Origin: Myxococcota bacterium
GTDB taxonomy: Bacteria; Myxococcota_A; Polyangia; HGW-17
Reading direction: 5' to 3'
NCBI GenBank assembly: GCA_018821745.1
Contig: JAHJLU010000693.1
Location: 1-5,756 of the forward strand
Length of the DNA stretch: 5,756 nucleotides
Part shown: positions 1 through 5,200 of the stretch, piece by piece
Position numbering within the stretch: position 1 is the first letter of the stretch
Layout of the letters: every line of letters starts with the position of its first letter
Program-made: the position numbers and the translations under genes
Notes under the pieces: generated by a model
The model's input: the letters and a program-made list of their open reading frames with translations, nothing else
The model's database searches: none
What the model was told of the DNA's origin: nothing

Positions 1-106
1 CGGAAGAATCCTTTGTCTTCTCAGCGGGTTCGGATTTCTTCTTTGAGGAGCACCCCACAGAAACAAGCCCCAGAACAGCCAGCGAGAATATGAGTTTACG
101 TATCAT
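1..106 (-). CDS. Small lipoprotein, N-terminal 35 residues only (cut by left edge)
   Basis: The reverse strand reads ATG at 106-104 and stays open to the window edge, giving 35 codons. The product starts with MIRKLIFSLAVLGLVSVGC: two basic residues, a hydrophobic core and a lipobox-like V-S-V-G-C with Cys19 as the lipidated residue. A Ser/Lys/Glu-rich stretch (SSKKKSEPAEKTKD) follows, typical of a flexible tether just after the lipid anchor. A GGAGG ribosome binding site sits five bases before the ATG, which supports this start. Residue +2 is Ser, not Asp, so by the enterobacterial rule it would go to the outer membrane; whether that rule holds here is unknown. The gene lies 109 bases downstream of the NlpC/P60-type gene on the same strand and may share its transcript. 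The functional domain is outside the window, so no role can be assigned. Confidence 0.75.
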   Translation of the reverse strand, partial: MIRKLIFSLAVLGLVSVGCSSKKKSEPAEKTKDSS

Positions 107-111
107 GAGGA

Positions 112-116
112 CCTCC
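112..116 (-). promoter_or_regulatory. Ribosome binding site of the truncated lipoprotein gene
   Basis: The reverse strand reads GGGAGGTCCTCATG, a near-perfect anti-16S match with a spacing of five bases. It is the main evidence that the short reading frame at the left edge is a real gene and fixes its start. Confidence 0.7.
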
Positions 117-135
117 CGTGAGCGGCAGCCCGATC

Positions 136-163
136 CAGTGAGGGGCGACCGTCATCTTCACTG
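136..163. repeat. Inverted repeat between the peptidase and lipoprotein genes
   Basis: CAGTGA (136-141) and TCACTG (158-163) are perfect 6-base arms separated by 16 bases. On the plus strand the right arm is followed by five A residues. On the minus strand no T-run follows the hairpin, so it is not a convincing intrinsic terminator for the peptidase gene. It could be a protein-binding site or a weak hairpin in the leader of the lipoprotein gene, or chance. Confidence 0.3.
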
Positions 164-167
164 AAAA

Positions 168-196
168 ATAATGAAAGTATGGAAAATGAGCAACAA
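168..196 (-). promoter_or_regulatory. Weak promoter candidate for the left-edge lipoprotein gene
   Basis: On the reverse strand TTGTTG (196-191) is followed after 17 bases by CATTAT (173-168). This matches the -35 consensus at three of six positions and the -10 at four of six, with ideal spacing and in the only AT-rich patch between the two minus-strand genes. Transcription would begin near 161, at the edge of the inverted repeat. Read-through from the peptidase gene is an equally good explanation for expression of the lipoprotein. Confidence 0.22.
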
Positions 197-215
197 AAAC
201 CCTCGCGCCCCCATA

Positions 216-1100
216 CTATTTGGACCCGGGATGCCAGCGCCGCACCACAAACTTCTTTCCCACGGGGAGAGGATCGCTGAAATAGCTGTTCACGGGCTTC
301 ATCCGCCGCATGATCTCCCACAGCCGGGTCTCCAGAGAGTGACGTATAATCCGCTGCACTCGCTTCTTTTTGTAGAGATTAATAGCCTCAATAACCTCAC
401 CCTTTTCCATCACAATGAGCACGTGGCCCCGCCACACCACCAGGTCCAGCGGTTTGAGCCGCTGGGCAATGTGGGCCGCGCTGAGGCTCCTTACAGGCAC
501 TCCCTTGCCATAGGTGAGCATCTCCGCTGTGTTTCTCGGTGTACTGCCATCCGTGGCAAAGTATAAAATTCCCGAGCAGTCCCCCCCCGCCATGAGCCAG
601 ATGTTGCGATGGGCGGTCACGCCGTCTCGAGCATACAGGGCGAGGTTATTGGGAAGCCCCGAGGGGAAGTTGCAGCCCCAGCAGTACCGGAGCCCGTCCC
701 GCTCCATTTTCTCCAGCCTGGCAACGATGGTCCGGGCATCGGGCATCTTCCTGCTCCGCTCCTGTGGCCTTTTGTGGCGTAATGTCAGCAGCCTCCCGTC
801 TACCCAGCAGGCGTTCCCGCAAGGATACTCACGGGTGGTCACCCGATACAGATCACCCCAGGATCCTGCCCGCTTCTCTTCAATATGAAACACTGTCCCT
901 GCAAAGGCAGTAAAGAGATGACCCAGAAACAAATTATCTTTACTGAGGAACCTTTTACTTCCGATATACTCTTGAAAATTTACGGAATCATAGACAGGGA
1001 CCGGGCTGTCTGCGACCGCATAGGCCATGGCGACATTCCCACCATAAGGGGTTGCGGGTGTAAAAAATAATGACAGCGCGAGGAAGAGGGGATGGCTCAT
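216..1100 (-). CDS. Exported NlpC/P60-family cysteine peptidase (probable peptidoglycan endopeptidase)
   Basis: NlpC/P60 enzymes cut peptide stems of peptidoglycan or related amide bonds with a Cys-His dyad. The 294-residue product has a hydrophobic N-terminus (about residues 4-28) with a possible cleavage after A-M-A-Y-A28. Residues 33-105 probably form an SH3-like wall-binding domain (V-P-V-Y-D start, G-D-L-Y-R-V, C-W-V-D-G end). The catalytic domain spans about 125-245. It has Y-C-W-G-C-N at 139-144, the nucleophile in G-G-D-C175-S-G, the family-typical T-P-R-N-T-A at 187-192, and the catalytic His in R-G-H226-V-L-I-V; E238 or N241 may be the third residue. The C-terminus (250-294) is very basic. 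The ATG at 1100 follows GGGAG at a rather long spacing of ten bases; no ATG, GTG or TTG lies further up before an in-frame stop at 1209-1211. Oddities are the weakly charged signal start and the extra cysteines C140 and C143, where many relatives have W-G-G. The fold assignment is firm from motifs; the substrate is inferred. Confidence 0.82.
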   Translation of the reverse strand: MSHPLFLALSLFFTPATPYGGNVAMAYAVADSPVPVYDSVNFQEYIGSKRFLSKDNLFLGHLFTAFAGTVFHIEEKRAGSWGDLYRVTTREYPCGNACWVDGRLLTLRHKRPQERSRKMPDARTIVARLEKMERDGLRYCWGCNFPSGLPNNLALYARDGVTAHRNIWLMAGGDCSGILYFATDGSTPRNTAEMLTYGKGVPVRSLSAAHIAQRLKPLDLVVWRGHVLIVMEKGEVIEAINLYKKKRVQRIIRHSLETRLWEIMRRMKPVNSYFSDPLPVGKKFVVRRWHPGSK

Positions 1101-1417
1101 GTTTTTTTGTCTCCCGGCCTGTGGTGCCCCGGGGTCTCCACAATACAGGGCAGAAAGCGAAAAACAATGCCAAAGTGCACCATCCCCGCTCCCGGCAGAT
1201 CCCCGCAGTCACTTCCCTTGTCTTCATGTAGAAGGAGCGATCCCCCACCATGGTGTCTCTTCACATCCCGCGTTGAGCGGAATAACCGGCAAATCAACGC
1301 CATCCATATGATATCACAATATAATTTCACCATTTAATGAGCTCTCCCTATCTACCCCAAACCATTGAATATTTCTTGAGTGATTGTAAAATCCCATGTG
1401 GTTTCACCCCTTGCTTG

Positions 1418-1426
1418 TGCTATAAT
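1418..1426 (+). promoter_or_regulatory. Extended -10 promoter of the lipoprotein operon
   Basis: TGCTATAAT is a perfect TG-N extended -10 plus a perfect TATAAT (1421-1426), in an AT-rich region upstream of the first lipoprotein gene. The hexamer at -35 distance (1398-1403, GTGGTT) is poor, which fits an extended -10 promoter that may need an activator. Transcription would begin near 1433, leaving a leader of about 37 bases before the GTG start. Confidence 0.6.
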
Positions 1427-1458
1427 ATGATGCGCGGGGTATTATCTTTTATCGGGAA

Positions 1459-1463
1459 AAGGT
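1459..1463 (+). promoter_or_regulatory. Ribosome binding site selecting the GTG start at 1470
   Basis: AAGGT lies seven bases before GTG (1470-1472). It supports the non-ATG start, which is also required to include the basic-hydrophobic signal peptide ending in the lipobox. Confidence 0.55.
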
Positions 1464-1469
1464 GCCATT

Positions 1470-3545
1470 GTGAATAATATCATTAAGTTTTTCATTATCA
1501 GTCTCCTCCCTCTCCTCCTTCTGGCGTGCGGGCCGGGCGGTGAATCCGGAACCACCAACAATGTCAACAATGTCAACAACGGCAACTGCACAGATTCCGA
1601 TAACGACACAATCTGCGACAGTGATGAAGGCCGGGAAGAGAATCGTGACAGCGATCAGGACGGCATCCCCGACTACCTCGACACCGACTCCGATAACGAC
1701 GGCATCTCCGACGCCGTGGAAGCGGGCGACGCAGACAAGGCGACCGTCCCCGTGGACAGTGATTTCGACGGAAAACCCGACTTCATCGATCCCGACTCCG
1801 ATGGCAACGGCATCTCCGATGCCATGGAGGGCACCGACGACATCGATGGCGACGGCATCCCCAACTACGCAGACCTCGACAACGACGGCGACTTTCTCAT
1901 CGACTCCGTAGAGCTCGGGGACATGAGCGCCGGGATCCCCGACACCGACAATGACGGCACTCCCGACTACAACGACATCGACTCCGACAACGACGGTATC
2001 GGAGACGTATTCGAAGGCTCACTCGACGCCGATGGCGACGGGACCCCAAACTTCCGGGACACCGACTCCGACGGTGACGGTATCCTTGACCAGTTTGAGG
2101 GAGGAACCAACGGCAATGTCGCTACCGCCCCCATCGATTCCGATAACGACGGTCATCCCGACTTCCTCGACGCCGACTCCGACAACGACGGCCTCGCCGA
2201 CAACCAGGAAGACGTAAACCACAACGGCGTGGTGGATCCGGGCGAGTCCGATCCCAAAAACGCCGACACAGACGACGACGGCGTCTCGGACCTTATCGAG
2301 GTCGCGGCGGGCACCGATCCCCTCAACGCCGCTGATAACCCCAGGGAAAACGGTGACTTCGTCTTTCTGGAACCCTACAACGAAGATCCCGAGCCATGGG
2401 AAGACGTCCTGAACTTCTCCACCGCTTTCCAGGCCGTGGATATTTATTTCATGATCGACTACTCGGGCTCCATGTCCACAGAAATAACCTCTATCCGCGG
2501 CAACATTGTCTCGGTCATCAACTCCCTGGTGTGCGCCGCAGGGGAAGATCCCTCGGTCACCAACTGTATCCCGGACCTCCAGACGGGGACCGGCCACTAC
2601 GGCGGCCAGGATGGAGTCGATCCTGATCTCTTCCACGACAAAGACATCAACGCGATCAACCTCGACGTCGACGGGGCCAACTCCACCCAGAGCCTCCTCA
2701 TTTCTTCAGCTCCCGGGTGGGGTAATGAACTGCACATCCAGGCCATGAGCCTGGCCGTCACCGGCAGCTGTGGCTCCGATTCCAGCAGGACAGGCCTCGC
2801 CTGCTACCGACAGAACGCCCTGCGCCTCCTGATTATGGCCACAGACGAACCCTTCACAGAAGATCCCGTCTGGCCATCATCAGCTCAGCCCTATATGGAC
2901 AACGTGGCCAACGCCAACGTGAGCGTCATCGGCGTCTATTCCAGCTCCCAGAGTTCCACTACGGTGCAGGAGAACATGTGCTCCATGCACGGCGGCACCC
3001 CCGACGAGTACCTGGTTCCCACGCTCTCCACCACCAACGTCGACACTGCGGCGTGCAACGCGCTCTCGGGCAACCCCTTCTACAACTCCCGGGCGGTCAT
3101 CTATGGCGAGGGAACCACAGCAGCAAACGCTATCACCTGTGCCGTTCAGGCAGTCACCGCCTATGTCCCCCAAAATGTGAGCGCCCTGATCCTCAACGAT
3201 CCCAGCAACGTCGACGGCAATGGCAACCCCGTGGATGCCCCCACTGCCTTCATCGATTACGTTGAAGTCTACATGGCCGGCGACAGCACCTGCCCCGCCG
3301 GCTACAACACCTCCGACACCAACAGCGACTCCTATCCAGACCGCTTTGACAGCATTCTCCCGGGAAACCCCGTGTGCTGGAAAATCCACGTAAAGCAGAA
3401 CGTCACCGTGGAGCCGGCGCTGGAGCCGCTCATGTTCACCGCCACTGTTGAGGTGCACGGCGCCGGGGGAGCGCTGCTTGATACCCGCGATGTCTATTTC
3501 CTGGTGCCTCCCCATATTGAAGGTCCCGGCATCGAAGGCAAATAA
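1470..3545 (+). CDS. Surface lipoprotein with thrombospondin type 3 repeats and a von Willebrand factor A domain
   Basis: The 691-residue product begins at GTG and has a lipoprotein signal peptide (K6, hydrophobic 7-18, lipobox L-L-A-C20). An Asn tether, N-N-V-N-N-V-N-N, follows at 30-37. Residues 42-290 are an Asp-rich TSP3 array with units starting near 60, 96, 126, 158, 188, 223 and 266; each carries D-x-D-x-D-G-type loops that in the family bind calcium. A VWA domain starts near 320 (V-D-I-Y-F-M-I-D), with the metal-site signature D330-Y-S332-G-S334 and a second acidic strand end I-M-A-T-D459-E. The usual MIDAS threonine is not obvious; the equivalent segment reads G-W-G-N-E-L. About ten cysteines from the VWA domain to the end suggest disulfides and an extracytoplasmic site. 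The C-terminal 120 residues are probably beta-type and end in T-R-D-V-Y-F-L-V-P-P. I recall this layout from other Myxococcota secreted proteins. It is the first gene of a likely three-gene operon. A role in calcium-dependent adhesion or surface protein interaction is inferred; the ligand is unknown. Confidence 0.88.
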   Translation: MNNIIKFFIISLLPLLLLACGPGGESGTTNNVNNVNNGNCTDSDNDTICDSDEGREENRDSDQDGIPDYLDTDSDNDGISDAVEAGDADKATVPVDSDFDGKPDFIDPDSDGNGISDAMEGTDDIDGDGIPNYADLDNDGDFLIDSVELGDMSAGIPDTDNDGTPDYNDIDSDNDGIGDVFEGSLDADGDGTPNFRDTDSDGDGILDQFEGGTNGNVATAPIDSDNDGHPDFLDADSDNDGLADNQEDVNHNGVVDPGESDPKNADTDDDGVSDLIEVAAGTDPLNAADNPRENGDFVFLEPYNEDPEPWEDVLNFSTAFQAVDIYFMIDYSGSMSTEITSIRGNIVSVINSLVCAAGEDPSVTNCIPDLQTGTGHYGGQDGVDPDLFHDKDINAINLDVDGANSTQSLLISSAPGWGNELHIQAMSLAVTGSCGSDSSRTGLACYRQNALRLLIMATDEPFTEDPVWPSSAQPYMDNVANANVSVIGVYSSSQSSTTVQENMCSMHGGTPDEYLVPTLSTTNVDTAACNALSGNPFYNSRAVIYGEGTTAANAITCAVQAVTAYVPQNVSALILNDPSNVDGNGNPVDAPTAFIDYVEVYMAGDSTCPAGYNTSDTNSDSYPDRFDSILPGNPVCWKIHVKQNVTVEPALEPLMFTATVEVHGAGGALLDTRDVYFLVPPHIEGPGIEGK
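1557..1583 (+). repeat. 9-base tandem repeat encoding Asn-Asn-Val
   Basis: AACAATGTC occurs twice perfectly (1557-1574) and is followed by a degenerate third copy, AACAACGGC. It encodes the tether between lipid anchor and TSP3 array. In-frame 9-base units mean that slippage would change tether length without breaking the gene. Confidence 0.6.
1647..2325 (+). repeat. Degenerate coding repeat array (TSP3 units)
   Basis: About seven diverged units of 90 to 130 bases share the core GAC-x-x-GAC-x-x-GAC-GGC (or GAT variants). They encode the TSP3 calcium-loop units of the 691-residue lipoprotein. Many short near-identical words, such as GACTCCGACAACGACGG, recur. The array reads as coding in one frame throughout. 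Confidence 0.75.
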
Positions 3546-3583
3546 TCGAAAGAACCGAAAACCCTTTTCACTGAAGGTCCGCC

Positions 3584-5167
3584 ATGTTGAATAAACTACT
3601 GTTTTTATCCCTGTTCATTTTGCTGTTTGCAGGTGCCTGCGAGTCCACCGGTGTCATCTACTCCAACGATGGCCCTCTCAACAATAACAACTCCAACAAC
3701 CTGAACAACATAAACAATCATAACAACGTCACCGAGATCTGCAACGACGGTTTCGACAACGACGGCGACGGCTACGCGGACTGTCAGGATCTCGACTGTC
3801 TGGGGAACGCCGCCTGCCAGGGCAACAACAATAACAACACAAACAGTGACGCCGGCACCGACGCCGACGGCTCCCAGTGGCAGTTCGACGCCGACGCGGG
3901 AGAGTGTGCCCCCGAGGATCGGATCCCCTGCGACACGCCCGTCCCCTCCGGGTGCCTGGCGGCCGAGATTCCCAACAACGGGCTCGACGACAACTGCAAC
4001 GGCCAGATCGACGAGGGTGGCTCCACCACCTGCGCCCCCGGTGACGTTCGCACCTGCTTCCTGGGCCCTCCTGGCCGCCGCAACACCGGCGCCTGCGTGG
4101 ACGGCCAGCAGATCTGCCTGCGAACCTCCGGCGAGTTCGGTAACTGGGGTCCCTGTGAGGGCGGTATCTCCCCCTCCCCCGAGACCTGCGACAGCCTCGA
4201 CAACGACTGCAACGGCTGCATCGACGACAGCCTGTGCTGCACTCCCCCCATCGAATGTCCCTCCTCGGATCACATCACGCTCCAGGGTGCCCAGCCCTTC
4301 AACGACTTCACCATCGATGGCGGCAACTACTACGGTGGCACCGCCTTCAAGTGGGAATGGACCGTCTCAACGGGCCCCTGCGATGAAGTGCTGGGAGTTC
4401 GTTCTTACAGCATCAACGGCCACAAGGAGACCAACTACATAGCTGACACCCAGGCCATCCTCCTCAACTTCTCCCTCTCTGGCGAATACACCATCACCAT
4501 GAGGGTTTATTACTCCCCCACGGAATTTTACGAGTGCATCTTCGTGCTCAGAGTAGCCGGCCCCGGTCTGCGTGTAGAGGCCTGCTGGGACAACCACAAC
4601 ACAACAGACGTGGATCTCCACCTCATGAAAGAGAGCCTGGGGACCAACTATTGCAGTGATCAGGATTGTTTCTACTCCAACTGCAAGGCCAGTAACTGGG
4701 ATCACGCCAACTGGGGCACCGCCGCCTCCCCCATCGCCTCCTGCATCAACACAGAGGCGGGACCGGAGTGGCAGTCCAATTTCGGCGAATGCCGCAACCC
4801 TCGCCTCGATCTGGACAACATCTTCGACAACCACGGCGTCACCCCCGAAAACATCAACGTCGACGCACCCAACAATGGTGAGGTGTACCGTGTGGGCGTC
4901 GATTACTATTATGGCACCTCCATTACCCATCCCGTTGTGAACATTTACTGCGACGGTTTGCGCGTGGCGACCTTCGGGTACCCCATTGCAAACCAGGTGG
5001 AGCTCACCAACTGTGGAGGGATGGGGTGTGCGACCGGCGACCTGTGGCGCGTGGCGGACGTGCTCACTTCTGTAGACAGCGGCACAGGCGCTGTGACATG
5101 CACGGTGACCTCCCTGACCGATGGCAACGGTGACCCCTATATCACCTATGGAAATTCCAATTACTAG
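3584..5167 (+). CDS. Lipoprotein with MopE-like acidic Cys motifs, PKD-like segment and a D-V-D-L-H domain
   Basis: The 527-residue product has a lipoprotein signal (hydrophobic 5-18, lipobox A-G-A-C19, then E20). Asn-rich linkers lie at 33-48 and 81-87. Three copies of a putative metal-binding motif resembling the MopE type appear: 51-72 (E-I-C-N-D-G-F-D-N-D-G-D-G), 128-145 (N-G-L-D-D-N-C-N-G-Q-I-D-E) and 200-218 (E-T-C-D-S-L-D-N-D-C-N-G-C-I-D-D). Between the second and third is a Cys/Gly segment (C-A-P-G-D-V-R-T-C to W-G-P-C-E-G) that commonly precedes this motif in myxobacterial proteins. Residues 225-326 look PKD/Ig-like (W-E-W-T-V, G-E-Y-T-I-T-M-R-V). From 328 a domain starts with C334-W-D and D-V-D-L-H-L and later has V-Y-R-V-G-V-D-Y-Y-Y, as in YfaP/DUF2135-like surface proteins. 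GAAGGT precedes the ATG by five bases. It lies 38 bases after the TSP3-VWA gene. Function is unknown; metal-dependent surface binding is inferred. Confidence 0.83.
   Translation: MLNKLLFLSLFILLFAGACESTGVIYSNDGPLNNNNSNNLNNINNHNNVTEICNDGFDNDGDGYADCQDLDCLGNAACQGNNNNNTNSDAGTDADGSQWQFDADAGECAPEDRIPCDTPVPSGCLAAEIPNNGLDDNCNGQIDEGGSTTCAPGDVRTCFLGPPGRRNTGACVDGQQICLRTSGEFGNWGPCEGGISPSPETCDSLDNDCNGCIDDSLCCTPPIECPSSDHITLQGAQPFNDFTIDGGNYYGGTAFKWEWTVSTGPCDEVLGVRSYSINGHKETNYIADTQAILLNFSLSGEYTITMRVYYSPTEFYECIFVLRVAGPGLRVEACWDNHNTTDVDLHLMKESLGTNYCSDQDCFYSNCKASNWDHANWGTAASPIASCINTEAGPEWQSNFGECRNPRLDLDNIFDNHGVTPENINVDAPNNGEVYRVGVDYYYGTSITHPVVNIYCDGLRVATFGYPIANQVELTNCGGMGCATGDLWRVADVLTSVDSGTGAVTCTVTSLTDGNGDPYITYGNSNY
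3680..3727 (+). repeat. Asn-codon low-complexity tract (N-N-X repeats)
   Basis: AAC/AAT pairs separated by TCC, CTG, ATA and CAT encode residues 33-48 of the 527-residue lipoprotein. The nine-base N-N-X period matches that in the upstream lipoprotein, so the same kind of tether arose or was copied in both genes. Confidence 0.65.
3824..3847 (+). repeat. Second Asn-codon tract
   Basis: A run of AAC/AAT codons encodes N-N-N-N-N-T-N-S (residues 81-88) between the first MopE-like motif and the rest of the protein. It acts as a second spacer and is a likely slippage site. Confidence 0.55.
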
Positions 5168-5200
5168 CCGGGCCGTCCCGTGGCCTCGGAGGAAATAGAT

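Larger units (their letters stand above)
1101..1469. other. Divergent intergenic region between the peptidase gene and the lipoprotein operon
   Basis: This 369-base stretch is AT-rich from about 1300 onward, unlike its neighbours. It holds the extended -10 promoter and ribosome binding site of the rightward operon. On the reverse strand a TACAAT -10-like hexamer (1388-1383) has no good -35. A 78-codon frame runs from ATG at 1333 to TGA at 1097 and overlaps the peptidase ATG as ATGA, with GGGAG ten bases before its start. Its product (starting MVKLYCDIIW) shows no recognisable motif or convincing composition, so I do not call it a gene. No RNA gene or terminator is evident. Confidence 0.6.

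Noticed and set aside
171..888. Plus-strand frames of 131 and 124 codons opposite the peptidase gene
   Set aside because: No recognisable domain or ribosome binding site, while the minus strand shows complete NlpC/P60 motifs across the same stretch.
988..1251. 87-codon minus-strand frame overlapping the peptidase start
   Set aside because: Its C-terminal part is an out-of-frame read of the peptidase signal region and the product has no motif.
1540..2217. Thr/Pro/Ser-rich plus-strand frames inside the TSP3 array (for example 1540-1911 and 1951-2217)
   Set aside because: They are frame-shifted reads of the GAC-rich repeat, with mucin-like products and no independent start signals.
1647..2325. 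CRISPR array or non-coding satellite
   Set aside because: The repeats are diverged, unequal in length, lack unique spacers, and encode a continuous Asp-rich TSP3 protein.
2019..2636. 205-codon minus-strand frame opposite the TSP3-VWA gene
   Set aside because: Its Val/Gly/Asp-rich product is the mirror of GAC/GGC/AAC-rich codons on the plus strand. It has no motif, and the plus-strand gene has clear domains and a signal peptide.
3546..3583. Terminator or separate promoter between the first and second lipoprotein genes
   Set aside because: The 38-base gap has no hairpin with T-run and no promoter-like pair, only a ribosome binding site.
3605..4273. 222-codon minus-strand frame opposite the second lipoprotein gene
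   Set aside because: It is a low-complexity Val/Ala/Gly shadow of the Asn- and Asp-rich plus-strand coding sequence.
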